NCBI GenBank assembly: GCA_963693285.1
Contig: OY848921.1
Coordinates: 3,715,497-3,779,496, forward strand
DNA from: Xestospongia muta
Lineage: Eukaryota; Porifera; Demospongiae; Haplosclerida; Petrosiidae
Direction of reading: 5' to 3'
Length of the DNA: 64,000 bases
Shown here: positions 28,831 through 40,836 of the stretch, in pieces
How positions within the stretch are numbered: the stretch's first letter is position 1
How the letters are laid out: every line of letters starts with the position of its first letter
Notes under the pieces: generated by a model
The model's input: the letters and a program-made list of their open reading frames with translations, nothing else
Database searches by the model: none
What the model was told of the DNA's origin: nothing
Made by a program: the position numbers and the translations under genes

Positions 28831-28927
28831 ATGACTAGTTTTCACGTGATAGACCAAAACAATCAAATGAATTATTAACATTAAGTAGCTTCATTCTGTG
28901 ACTAGCCGCTTTGGGATTGTTGCTGAA

Positions 28928-29892
28928 ATGGAGTTCTTACCTTCTAACTCACTTTCCAATCATTGCAATGGATCTTTTACTAAGAGTCAAATGAACCATT
29001 TGTTGATAGCAATGACAAGTACTAGTGCTGTATCAACTCTAATGTGTATTGTAACAAGCATTAGTTCTTTCTCGAAAGTTATACAAATATTTTGTTTACC
29101 GATTAACAATTTACCAAGTTGTGGCTGCGTTATTGTTTAGTATGACTGAATGTCTGGTTGTATTAAATATGAACTATAGAAGCAGTCTATTTTATTCCAT
29201 TACCTGCAAGACAACAGCTTTTCTTATCCAATATACAATGTGGGTAAAACTTCTATTTACATTGTGTCTAGTCTTTCATATGTTTTGTCTGGCTGTGTGT
29301 TTGAAAAATTTTGTGAAACTAGATGTCATCTACATTTTGCTGTCTGTGCTGTTTCCTTTACTTCATGTCTGGATTCCATTTATTCACAACTCATATGGCA
29401 TAGCAAATGCATGGTGTTGGATACGAAATTGGAATGACAACTGTCCTAATAGCAAGTACAAGGAAGGAATTATAGAACAATTTGTATTGTGGTATGGACC
29501 TCTTTTTGTATCTCTTATTGTCTGTTTCTTTATGGTTATTGCCACCATTTTTATTTTAATTCATAGAGCTTGTAGATACCATGAAGCAGAGGCTGAACCA
29601 CTGATGATTAGCCAAGAACAAAATCGTAACAAGACTGCTTTAAAACAACTCCTACCATTGCTGGCATATCCAATTGTATTCTATATGTTAGTTCTCTTTC
29701 CCATGCATGGTTGATCGTATCTATGGAGCTATATCTTCACATAGCAGCTATAACTTAGCAATGGTTCATTTAGTTACAAATGGGCTGTCGGGATTTTTCT
29801 CTAGACTAGCACTTCTAATTCATGTCACATTTCTACGAAAATCTCATTATCAGAAGCATCACCGTTCCGTTCCTCTGTCAACGGAGCAGTAG
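28928..29892 (+). pseudogene. Seven-transmembrane receptor (cAMP-receptor/GPR157-like GPCR), two frameshifts
   Basis: A single exon starts at ATG 28928 (MEFLPSNSLSNHCNGSF, a glycosylation-type N-terminus). Seven hydrophobic segments can be read: TM1 in the first frame, TM2-TM6 from about 29075 to 29700 in a second (YQVVAALLFSMTECLVVL opens TM2), and TM7 (NGLSGFFSRLALLIHV) back in another. An extracellular loop has NAWCWIRNWNDNC, typical of this family's loop 2 cysteine. Breaks are a 1-nt indel at about 29062-29073 and a 4-bp tandem duplication CATGCATG at 29702-29709. Removing either would restore continuity, so decay is young or these are assembly errors. Confidence 0.75.
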
Positions 29893-30204
29893 CAGATACA
29901 AATATTTACACAAGATATAGCTCTTTTCTTTTCCTGAGCTTGTACATCATTTGCCAGGAAATATTGCTTAAGCCTCTCTGCATAAGATAACCAGGTCTCT
30001 TTTCCCAGAGTAAATTCTCCTACAGAACCATGAGTTGCCTTTGAAGTTTTACCCTCGTCGCCAATTGTGATGTCCTGATCACTTTATTACACTGACCAAA
30101 ACTATCATGAACAACTAACAAAGAGGTCAACTTAAATACATGTAGAACAATTGAGGCTAATTTACACATTAACAAAAGATATACAAGAGAAAGGACAATG
30201 TAAC
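29893..30204. other. No gene seen
   Basis: Non-coding stretch between the receptor pseudogene and the TIR element. Confidence 0.4.
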
Positions 30205-31148
30205 TATAGTATGTCCAAGTTGAGAAGAGCCCCTTATTAAAAAAAAGGTGTTTTATACATGGATGTAAGGTGAGGTATTTCCTCACTTAATCATAATCAA
30301 TTAGCGCGAAGTGCATTTTAATTGTATTCATTATTTGTTCACGTGAATATCATGGAAGCAAACCACGTTTTCTCTCGTGTTAGTAAGGGTGCTTCTTGGT
30401 GTAACTTGACTGATGATGTAACAACATGTACTATGATGACATCGCTATGTGTCATAGAGTTAATAATGTTAGGTTTGGTTTAGAGTTTAGGCGATGTCAT
30501 CATATATGATGACATCACTATGTGTCATTTCATTATGATGCCATCATAGTCAAGTTACACCAAGAACCACCCCCCAATGGGAAGAGACTGAAGACTCAAA
30601 CAAAGCAGGTTTTTGTGCATGTCTATGACTATTTCAAGGTACTCAACAAGTGCAAACGTACTCAAGGACCTCTTTAAAGTACAGCTAATGCCACAGGACT
30701 TTCATGTACCAGCATCAAGAGGCTACAGAAAGAGAGAGTCTTCCTTCTTTATTAAATGTTTTTTTTCAGAACCATGGTGGCTTAATAGCTGCCTTAAATC
30801 GCAAAAGACTATACCTGATTATTATTTTTTTATAATAATAATAGTCATAAGAAATTAGAATTGTAATTTTCAATTTCCTCGTGACACATGGCTGACTTCT
30901 TGAGGTGAAAATTGTTATTCGTTAAATCCTCGAAAGTGTGTAATTTGAAGTATGACGAAGGTATGCCATTGAAAATGTATGGAGTTTTTTAGTTTGCTAC
31001 TTTCTCGTAGCACTGGACAGCCAAATTTTATATATAAAATGCAAGTTTGCAAGCTGAATCGATTGGTTCAAGTTCCATGTAGATAGCATGTAAAACGGCA
31101 AAGTTATTTACATGTCTGGGTGGCTCTTCTCAACTCGGACATACTATA
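30205..31148. mobile_element. 944-bp TIR DNA transposon, non-autonomous
   Basis: Terminal inverted repeats of 27 bp: 30205-30231 (tatagtatgtccaagttgag plus aagagcc) and 31122-31148, one mismatch. The flanking TA pairs would fit a TA target duplication as in Tc1/mariner elements, but the ends are themselves TA-rich. No transposase frame is present. Relatives lie at 26440-26986 and 63101-64000. Confidence 0.8.
30387..30573. mobile_element. Hairpin MITE nested in the TIR transposon
   Basis: The left arm gggtgcttcttggtgtaact (30387 on) is inverted at caagttacaccaagaaccac (to 30573). Within it gatgtcatcatatatgatgacatc forms a second stem. It lacks a counterpart in the other transposon copies seen here. 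Confidence 0.7.
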
Positions 31149-31467
31149 TAACAAAGTATAAATATGCTAATAAGAAGCAATTAACAAAATTATAATTGTA
31201 TAATCCTAAATTTACACTATTTAACACATCTAAAGTTAGTTTACCACAAATGAAAAGTAATTCTAATAGATTACTTTATACTGTATTACTTTATTAAGCT
31301 AACATCTGTAGCAAGTAAACTCCTAAGTAAAAAAGCAAGCAAAATAAAAAATGAAGGTACTATAATAATCATAATTGAAATACAGAGTAAATTTCATTCG
31401 TCGTTTTCAGAATCTGTTCCCTCAGGTTCATATTCAGTTATGGCAATAGTAGATGTAATGCTATCCT

Positions 31468-31930
31468 ATAAAAGATTATATCAATACACTCGCCTTCCCT
31501 TTGGAGTCCACTCAGCACCAGCAATCTTTCAGCAAACAATAGAAGGCATTTTGAGAGGTATTAAGAATGTGGCTGTCTATATTGACGATATTCTCATTAC
31601 AGATGTCAGAAGAAGAGCGCCTGCAAACATTGGACAAAGTGTTGAGTCGACTAGAAGTAGAGGGGATGCGGCTAAAGCGAGACTGGTGCGCCTTTATGCT
31701 CTCAAGGGTTGAATACCTTGGGCATGTCATAACAGCTGAAGGGCTACACCTAGCTGAAGACAAAATACGAGCTATTTTGAAAGCTCCGGCTCCCGACAAT
31801 GTGGCAATTTACGTTCATTTATTGGTCTAGTGAACTATTATGGAAAGTTCCTTCATCAACTATCTACAATGTTAGCACCACTTTACACTCTATTACAAAA
31901 GAATATGAAATGGTTTTGGGGACCAGATCA
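31468..31930 (+). mobile_element. Ty3/Gypsy reverse-transcriptase fragment
   Basis: The plus strand reads LYQYTRLPFGVHSAPAIFQQ and VAVYIDDILIT (catalytic YIDD, about 31580). It then shifts by one base to LSRLEVEGMRLKRDWCAFML and VEYLGHVITAEGL, and shifts again to FIGLVNYYGKFLHQLSTMLA ending KWFWGPDQ. These are consecutive Gypsy RT segments with two frameshifts. LTRs, protease, RNase H core and integrase are missing. It joins the SET exon of copy H directly at 31930/31931. Confidence 0.85.
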
Positions 31931-32650
31931 ACTAAATTCTGTTCATCTTCATTGCGAGCACAGTTAACAAATCGTAACCAATTACTTTGCTTATCTGATT
32001 GACCATCAATATAATATGACCCCTCTCTAAAACGCCTTACCTGAACAAATTAAAATAATTAATACTTTTTATTATATTATTAACTCAAAAAACTCATTAG
32101 ACAACTTGCAATCAATGCTTTCAAATGAAGGCTCCTTCCCTTCTACAGGTTGGTAACATTTCTTCTGCTGTGGTTTTTGTTGCCTCAAGACTCTAGTAAC
32201 TTGATGATCCTAACATTGAGAGGGATAGCCCAACATTACACTTACATCAAATACTTACCATATGTTCTGCTGTATCTCTCAGAGGGACTCTCACTGCACT
32301 CTCAACTACTGGAACTAAACATAAGAGAATGATGTCCACATTTAATTTACAAGTTGATTACCTCTCATGATATCATTTGGTTTTCTCTTCATCACACAAG
32401 TCTCTAGACTAGGTGTCCATTCATCTCCACTATCACTGCTACTATTACTACAATTACTATATCGTCTTCTTCTCCTTTTTCTAACTCTACTCTTTTTTTG
32501 CGACTTAACATCTAAACCTACACAATATTTATACTGTTTATTTATCTTGTAATAGTATTTACCTAAAGTTTTCATGATCTCAATATTCTTTTCAATATTC
32601 TCTAGTCTTTTCTTCTCATAGTCGCATAATTCTTGCACTACACCTGCCAT
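31931..32650 (-). pseudogene. PRDM9-like gene, copy H (5' part only)
   Basis: From ATG 32650 the first exon (MAGVVQELCDYEKKRLENIE), basic exon, short exon and acidic linker exon are intact in sequence. The linker then breaks at about 32090 into a fragment of the second SET exon (31931-32045), with the knuckle, SET N-terminal half and fingers gone. Here the first intron is 45 nt and happens to be open in frame; in other copies its length differs, which argues that it is an intron. Confidence 0.8.
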
Positions 32651-33419
32651 TTTGAAAACTTCAGACTAGCTTGTAAACTAGACCACTATTTCCGTTAAAA
32701 ATACTAGCCCCTCCCACAAAAGTTTGTTGTTTTTTTCAAAAATAGAATTTGTTATTAATAATAATATTTTTAAGTAAAAAATTTAGATGGTTTAATCATC
32801 ATCTGTTGAAATTGTAGGTTTTGATAGTTATTAAGCAGACATAGCAATATCTTCATTTGTTTATTTAGCAAAAAACGTTGTCTTCTCCTCTTGACTCTCC
32901 TCCAACATTGGCTACACTTTCAGTAAGATTATCACTATGAACTATTTTGAGTTTTTTCATCATGTTCAGATGATAAATCTGGTGACAGTTCTCTAGATTC
33001 TTTAGTATCTACTACATTATCTACAATATCATTTTGAATTTCATCCTCTATATACATCTTGAGATAATTCTATTGTCTTTATAATTTCTTTGTCCTCTTT
33101 TGTTTTTACTTTCATTTCCGTTATATTAACTGAACTGTTTTTCTTGTAGCATCTCTTTAGGATTGGTAAGACTTCAAATGTCTAGCTAGAAACAAATTAA
33201 CACCTGCTTTCATCGTATAAGAAGCACAGTTATCACTGGTTACAGGCGTTAAGTTGATTTCACTTACTTCACTAACTACATTGACACTGTATTTTGTTAA
33301 TGGGCTCTAGAACTTTAGGACTAGTTGCCCTGGAGCTACTTTAATATCTCTAGATCTGTACTGTTCATTGTTTGTATAGTGTTGTTGCTATAGTAATTTA
33401 ATAAAAACAATCAATTATT

Positions 33420-34740
33420 TTAGATAAATATGAAGATGAGTTTGGTGATTACTTTTACTACAAAATCCTTTTCCACAGTGCTGACATTGGTAAGGTTTAT
33501 TACCAGTGTGTATACGAAGATATGTATGGAAATTACCATTATCACCAAGTCTTTTTCCATAGTACTAACATTGGTAAGGTTTATCACCAGTGTGTATACG
33601 AAGAAGAATTTAGAGTTCAGTAAGGGTCCATGAAAAGGACAGTCACCATGATGAAACTTCTCACAGTCCTCACAAACTAGTAACAAAAGTTGTAGAAGTA
33701 ACCATATTCATACTGAACTTACAGAGATATTAATCTTCATCAGATAGTTCATCTTCTCTGTATTCTTTCTGGTGACTTCATGTCTTAGAATACCATTCGC
33801 TGACTGGACACTGAGAAACATCACCACTGTATAAAGAAAACAACATCAGCAATACTGATATAATCTAATGTTGTTATTATGATAACTTAATAAATCACAG
33901 TAAAGAAGTCCTAACCAATTACTCTGCTTATCCGATTGACCATCAATATAATATGACACTTTATATAATACTTTTTATTATATTATTACAGTACCTCCCA
34001 CATGTAGCTAGTATCTTCTCCCTCAGTGAGCTCTTCTTTTAACACTCTCCTTCCCTCATAAGGACCAAATCTAACTCCACGAGGTATAAACTGTGTTGCA
34101 TAAACACCCAGAGCAGCATGGGTATTTTAGAAGGTTTAACAATTAATTCAGCTAGAACAAATACAGTAGTGTATTGTAGAGATGCTTCATCATGATCACT
34201 AGAAGGATCTAGAGTTAGTAAGGATCGCCATGATGAAATTTCTCAATTATCACAAACTAGTAACAAAAGTTGGAGAAGTAACGATATTCATACTGAACTT
34301 ACAGAGATATTCATCTTCATCAGATAGTTCATCTTCTCTGTATTCTTTTTGGTAACTTAATCTATGAGGATATCATTCACTAACTGGACATCACCACTGT
34401 ATTAAGAAAACAACATCAGCAATACTGATATAATCTAACTTACACATCTCCGATATCAAATCCTTCAAAGTCTTCATATTCTTCAATATTATCATCTCCA
34501 AATAACTCAAAGAAAACATTAGACAACTTGCAATCAAGGCTCTCAAATGAAGGCTCCTCCCCCTCTAGAGGTTGGTAATATTTCTTCTGCTGTGGTTTTT
34601 GTTGTTCAAGACTCTCGTAACTTCACGATTCTTTTCAACATTCTCTAGGCTTCTCTTCTCATAGTCCCATTATTCTTACAATACATCAGCCTGCCATGCA
34701 ATATTTGATCCTACACTGTTCTTTGTCCTAGGACCAAAAA
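33420..34740 (-). pseudogene. PRDM9-like gene, copy I (large deletion)
   Basis: Two fingers (33430-33610) fused to the knuckle (CEDCEKFHHGDCPFHGPL, about 33620-33680) reproduce the rearrangement of copy F. A second set of exons follows: a short piece of the second SET exon (about 33900-33960), a first SET exon with indels (33990-34230), a linker exon (34440-34600) and a relic first exon (about 34610-34700). It is non-functional. Confidence 0.8.
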
Positions 34741-34927
34741 TGCTAGCAGTTTTTATGGAATCCCCTTTATGCAGCGAGATGACAATGAACTTTGACCTCA
34801 CGTGACGACAAAAGTAGGCAGGACTGACTAACAGATATCTATTATCACTTTTATTATTATAACAATTGTTGTGCTGGTGAAAATTTACAGTTAACTCAAG
34901 TCAGTGACATATAAGTGTTCTCTTCAT

Positions 34928-37900
34928 TCAGCTCGTTGGATTTACTTGGCATTTACCAGAAATCTGAGTGCATTTTTTTAGTTTACAGCATTGCTTCCGT
35001 TTCCCTGGCCCTCCATATTTTGACTTGTCTTTACAAAATACACAAATGCCACAATCATGTGTCTGCTTACAACCTGTACAAGTTCCACACCTTTTTCTCT
35101 TCATCCCTAAATTTTCAAACACATGGATTTGACAAGTATATAATTTATTCCATTACACCCATATACCTGGTTTAGTATATATACATTCTTTATAATCGAA
35201 TGTTACTTCTGTTATATTTTTGTCATTAGTTAGTTCATCTAAAATTCTCATCCTCTCTTCTTTGTTGGCATGGCTATACAGATGGGTATTAATTAGTTAT
35301 GGACTAATAAAGACTCAGTGGTTGTACATGTTGTAACTAACCGTAGTACATTCCCTTTTTTTCTTCCAGGTGCTTTCCCAGTTTGTTTAAATCGCCACTG
35401 ATGTTCCATATTTTTGTATGGTGCAATATTCTCTCCTTGAAACTCTGTTGAAGGCACCATTGAGTTTGATGATGAGGCTGCTTTGCATGTGAGTACTGCA
35501 CTGTGTAAAAGTGAATTGATGTGAGGTAGGAAGCTATGAACAAATGTGTTCTCCATAGTCACAGTTTCTTCCAACTGTTTCAAGTACAACTGAAATGTCT
35601 GAAGTTGGATTGATGGGTCTATACAAGTGCAGATGTAATGATAATTATAAGTAAATAAACATGCACTATACAATATGTAAACATGTACATACATACATTA
35701 ATTGAATTGACAAAATTAATAAATCAATAAAAGGGTCACTTTTTTACCTGTGGTGGGATTTCGTAAACTTTCAGCGAACTCAAGATTGTCATCAAAATCA
35801 GAGCCACTTGACAGGTGCTCATGAGTGTTAGATGTACACAATGATTCATATTGAAAATCTTTGTCTAGGTCATTAGTCTCTAGTAATCGAATGGTATGTA
35901 CTCGATGAATGTGTTTACAAAGATGACCATTTTTATAGTCATAACACAGCTGATCACACTCGTACATATGGTAGCATAGTTTCTTGCACTCACTCATGGT
36001 ACATATTAAATTTGACTCAGTGCATTCAGTACATAGATCCATTTTCGCCCTTATAATATAACCATCTGAATTTTTTCCTGATACACTAGGGACATGCCAT
36101 GTGTTTGAATCTACTCTCTTCAATACAAAATTATACTTTTAAAGCAAAAAACCATAATGACAATGATACCTGTACTTTTTCTGCAGGGATAAGCATCCCA
36201 TTCTGGTGACGATTGCATTCATCCGTCTGAGTAGTTGGAAGCTGTACTTTTTTCATGTAATTAAAAAAATTATCTTCTTCTATCTACTCTCCTATTAACG
36301 TTTCCATGTAAGTAAGAGGTTTTCAGCTTGTTGTGAAAGCTATACAATCATTTTAAATCCAACACACAATTCATGTATATTATATGTATACCTTTCCAAG
36401 TACATATTTGTATCTGTGTCAGCATATTGGAAGCAACGATAACATTTAGCCCACTTCTCTGCATATTTAGTGAAATAGAGATAAAATTTGTTCAAATCTT
36501 CATAATCTTACTAACCTGGTCTACTTAAGTAATATTGTTTAAAGTATTCAATGAACATTGGTTCCTCTTTTATCCAGTACCGAACAAATTGATCTATCAG
36601 TTCAGTAAATTTGTCCAAACTGAGCTCTTCAAGTAGAATGCACAGTGTTTGGTAAATTTTGACTTGATTTTCAGGAACACAACTCCTTATATGATTCCTC
36701 CATGACCTAAAAATGAAAACCATGTTAATGTAAAACAATGTAAAACAAGTTCACCTGTGCACATGCCAGTGACAGAGTAAATGTTTGAGGGTTGTTCCAA
36801 ACACGAGGCTTGCTGCATTCCAACCAGTATTATCTGTTCAATTAAAAACCAAAAATAATTTTTACCAATAGCATGTAATCAACCATCGTCTGTCATCAGT
36901 ACTGATACTAATGAATCTGGAGACTGCTTCTTAATACTTTGTAGGAACAATTCCACAACCTCAGTAGTTTCTTGATCTGATATGCACCAAGCAATAGGCT
37001 GTCCTATATACATACAAGCAGTATATGAATCAAATGTGATTTCAGTGTATTTAAGCTTTAACCTTGACTGAACTCATCCACAACAATACATGTGATCAAC
37101 TTGAACCGGTAGGCGTTAGTGCCATGGGTGGCATCTATACACAAGATCTTACTACTGTACCTTCTGTACAGTTTCATTTGGAATTCTGTTTGAATAGCTA
37201 GGACAAATGAATCACTAGCAAGAGTAGGATATTCAGGCATAACCATGCCTTGTTGCTTGTAAACTAGAACAGGATTAAAAGGCTCCATTTCTAGCTCTCG
37301 TACAATCATATCAACTGATGTTGCATCATTCTCATGTCTCTTCACTTGGTTGTCTTGCACAGAACGCTTGATGTTTCGAATGTCTTGAGTTGATAGAAAA
37401 TGTTTTCGTGAAACTGTTTGGTCAAAATCTTGTCTGTTAACTCGATGGCCAACATTCTCTCTCACATCTAAACAAAATCACATTGTGTGATTAAATAGTA
37501 AAATAAATATTTATAATTATACATACCTTCCAATATCCGTTGGGAAGAAATGCCTTTGTTAACCTTTCCAGCCACTTCCTCTTTAACACGTTTTGGTAAT
37601 GGTAGGTGTGGGATTTCCTTAGGCCCAAGGTCATGATTAGTATGAGCTGTAATATAAGTCACCTCCACATGGTGGTCATGGTACTCATCAACATACATTC
37701 GAGACAAACAAACAGCATTAAGTTTACGTGTAGGTTTTTGATGGGGCCTCTTTTTGTCTGTTTTTCTTTGTGAAGGATTGCCCCAATACTCTCCATCTCG
37801 GCAGCAGGAAAAATAATAGGTGGTTTTTATAGCTAAAGAAAAAATATAATAATTATCCATGAAAATGATTGAGTCTATATCTTATATGTACCATCGTTCA

Positions 37901-38010
37901 ATTTTGGTTTGTAAAACGATTGTCGTTGAACATAGGTAGTATATGTATCCTCCTCCTCTAACTCTTTCCACTTGTAATATTGCTGAATTGAGTCAAACTT
38001 GAGGAGTTTT
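34928..38010 (-). mobile_element. Mutator-like transposase gene with SWIM and C-terminal CXXC zinc finger
   Basis: Minus-strand exons include 37893-38010, 37527-37832, 37063-37466, about 36890-37003, 36780-36836, 36519-36712, about 35740-36120, 35340-35600 and 34928-35105. The DDE core shows ILCIDATHGTNAYRFKL (first Asp, about 37120) and LVSVLMTDDG (second Asp, about 36895), then the LCHWHV motif. A SWIM finger reads CYHMYECDQLCYDY and NGHLCKHIHRVH (about 35900-35960). The last exon encodes CGTCTGC-x4-DCGICVFC-x4-KYGG-x6-CC-x4-C, all eight cysteines of a CXXC domain, a family that binds unmethylated CpG. One in-frame stop near 36288 and the lost 5' end suggest a dead copy. Terminal repeats were not found. 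Confidence 0.75.
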
Positions 38011-38014
38011 GTGC

Positions 38015-38539
38015 CTCTTCTCTAAAGCATGGTCACGAGCATTTACAATTAAAAATATTGTGTCAAGTTTTAAAGTAACAGGGGTTTTTCCATTCAACAG
38101 ATCAGTTACTGCAACACACTTTTTAGATAAGAAGGAATCAGAGGAAAACTTTTCTCTTTTTAAGCCAGACATTCTTGCACAAAAAACTGGTTTAGCATAT
38201 ATTCCGTTGTATAGCCCCTCTGTTAGGCGTTCAAAACAGGCTATGATTACCAGTACTCCGCGTCAACCTTCACATGATACAGCACTTGGTGATTCTTGTT
38301 TTGATACTTCAGGTTTAAGGCATGCTACATCCATCATGGAAAGGTCATACTCTGATTCTAACTTGTATGAAAGGCACTTTCGAGAAAGCTCATTACCTAC
38401 TAAGTCAACATCCACTGTTAAAAGCTTTTTAGTTCCGATTATGTCTCCAAGCAAAATGAAGACTAAAAGAGGAAAGTCAGCAGGTGTAGTTCTCACTAGC
38501 CGTCATAACCTACAAAAAAGCAAATGGAGGCTCAGTTAA
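38015..38539 (+). pseudogene. pogo-type transposase, C-terminal fragment
   Basis: The plus-strand frame SKAWSRAFTIKNIVSSFKVT then GVFPFNRS is the closing part of the DDE domain in pogo/Jerky-like transposases, followed by a Ser-rich tail. The catalytic part is missing because the fragment starts at the junction with the oppositely oriented MULE. After a frame change it runs into a charged segment (EERKRFREDKKK) that precedes the exon array. Confidence 0.65.
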
Positions 38540-38632
38540 AAGAAGAACGGAAGAGATTCAGAGAAGATAAGAAAAAATGTGGAAAATGTGTGAAAAGGAA
38601 GGGTTAGTCAAAAGCAAATGCGACTCACATTA

Positions 38633-39930
38633 TTTTGTTTTAGAGTTTTTACAGTCAGAAGCACAGCTCTCTGAGATGCAGCCTAAACAGATGAGAAGTA
38701 GGAAGAAATGTGTGTTAATTATTATCATAGCTTTATTACTTTGTTGTAGAGTTTTTACAGTCTGAAGCAGAGTCCTCTGAGCCTGAGATGCAGCCTAAAC
38801 AGACAAAGAGCAATAAGAAATGTGTGTTACTTGTTAACTTAGATTTATTACATTGTTGTAGAGTTTTACAGTCTGAATCAGATCTCTCTGATTCTGAGAT
38901 GCAGCCTAAACAGACGAGGGGTAGAAAGAAAGGTGTGTTAATTATTATCATAACTTTATTAGTTTGTTGTAGAGTTTTTACAGTCTGAAGTAGAGTTCTC
39001 TGAACCTGAGGTGCAGCCTAAACAGAGGAGGAGCAGGACGAAAGGTGTGTTAATTATTAACATAGCTTTATTACTTTGTTGTAGAGTTTATAGTGTCCAA
39101 AGCAGATCTCTCTGAGCCTGAGATGCAGCCTATACAGAGGAGGAGCAGAAAGAAAGGTGTGTTAATTATTAACATAGCTTTATTACTTTGTTGTAGAGTT
39201 TTTAGAGTCCAAAGCAAATCTCTCTGAGCCTGATATGCAGCCTATACAGACGAGGAGGAGAAAGAAAGGTGTGTTAATTATTAATATGGCTTTATTACTT
39301 TGTTGTAGAGTTTTTACAGTCTGAAGCAGAGTTCTCTGAACCTGAGATGCAGACTAAACAGACGAGGAGCAAGAAGAAAAGTGTGTTAATTATTAACATA
39401 GCTTTATTACTTTGTTGTAGAGTTTTTAGTGTCCAAAGCAGATCTTTCTGAGCCTGAGATGCAGCCTATACAGAGGAGGAGCAGAAAGAAAGGTGTGTTA
39501 ATTATTAACATAGCTTTGTTACTTTGTTGTAGTGTTTTTAGAGTCCAAAGCAGATCTCTCTGAGCCTGAGATGCAGCCTAAACAGAGGAGGAGGAGAAAG
39601 AAAGGTGTGTTAATTATTAACATAGCTTTGTTACTTTGTTGTAGAGTTTTTAGAGTCCAAAGCAGATCTCTCTGAGCCTGAGATGCAGCCTAAACAGAGG
39701 AGGAGCAGAAAGAAAGGTGTGTTAATTATTAACATAACTTTATTACTTTGTTGTAGCGTTTTTAGAGTCCAAAGCAGATCTCTCTGAGCCTGAGATGCAG
39801 CCTATACAGAGGAGGAGCAGGAAGAAAGGTGTGTTAATTATTATCATACCTTTATTACTTTGTTGTAGAGTTATTACAAGTCTGAAGCAGATCTCTCTGA
39901 GCTTCAATTTGTAGAGAAGTGCCCCAGAGA
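38633..39930 (+). repeat. Array of 11 tandem exon-like units (72-nt exon, 40-nt intron)
   Basis: Each 112-bp unit has an acceptor (tttgttgtag), a 72-nt block and a donor (AAAG then gtgtgttaatt). Joined in phase, each block encodes 24 residues, EFLESKADLSEPEMQPKQ then RRSRKK, an acidic-then-basic repeat. Unit cores lie near 38679, 38790, 38900, 39010, 39122, 39234, 39347, 39460, 39570, 39685 and 39799; a twelfth at 39880 is degenerate. The first unit lacks two codons in frame, the third is one base short, and the first two end in T, which would make a stop on joining. Most others keep phase. Confidence 0.8.
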
Positions 39931-39998
39931 CAAAAACAAAGGTGTCAACTTATAGTATTTCTTCTAATGCAGACATATATTGTTGATGTTTTTCATAG

Positions 39999-40836
39999 AT
40001 GTTTGGTGGATTAAGGAACTCAACCTTTACATCGCAGATAAAGAGTGTATTGAGAATGGTTCTGAAGTTTTGGATAATGTGATTAATGCTGCACAGACAT
40101 TATTGAAGCATCAATTTCCTCACATCATTGGATTCCAAAATACACTGTTGGGTTATAGTGTTAAGTTTTTGTCAATATCTAATGTTCCTGCTGTTCAGAT
40201 ACTTCACACAGGTACATGTATAATTAGTAGTATTGTTATTGTTATAACTTAGTAATTATGTTGAGCAAACTATAGTAACTTGTTTTGCTGGGAAGGTTTA
40301 ATGTCACATGATCTGTACTCAGGGTTCATGTTTTGGTATAATTTATTACTATACGATCAAATCACTGGATATGTACTTGTTGTCAGAAACCTGGATTTGT
40401 TGAAGTGATGGATAGTTTGGCATTATTTTTTACTCTAACAGAATCTGCAGTCCTTCAAATTTCAAAAATATATTCTTTTTCGCTGTCTAATTTGAGAGTG
40501 CAAGTGCGTTCAGTGCAACAACAGGAAAGTTGTTATGACTGTGGTCCATTCTCAATTGCTACAGCAATAGAAGTATGCTTTGGAAACAATCCTGAACTGG
40601 CCACTTTTGATCAATGAAAGATGCGTGGCCTCCTCATTGAATGTTTTGAAGAAAGAAAATTGTCATTGTTCCCTAAAATTGTAAAAGAGTATATTCCTCG
40701 TCCTTCAAGACGCCTTCATGTCATTAAACTATTTTGTCTGTGTTATATGCATGGAGAGTATGATGTTATGATGATCTTGTGTGATAAGTGTCATAAATGG
40801 TTTCATTGTTTGTATCAATCCCACAGAAGTTCCTGA
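39999..40836 (+). pseudogene. Ulp1-like cysteine protease with PHD finger (decayed)
   Basis: The exon 39999-40210 encodes VWWIKELNLYIADKE and HQFPHIIGFQNTLLGYSV, the N-terminal part of a C48-type SUMO-protease fold as found in sponge transposon genes. The C-terminal part (40405-40617) has VEVMDSLALF (catalytic Asp) and VQQQESCYDCGPFSIATAIE (catalytic Cys). The histidine exon in between is not readable. An in-frame TGA follows FDQ at 40618. The frame continues to a PHD-like end LFCLCYMHGEYDVMMILCDK then CHKWFHC. It may form one chimeric transcription unit with the preceding array, but this is inference. Confidence 0.65.

Noticed and set aside
38736..38988. Short frames on both strands in the 112-bp array as separate small proteins
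   Set aside because: They read through intron-like segments with strong splice signals; the 72-nt exon model explains the periodicity better.
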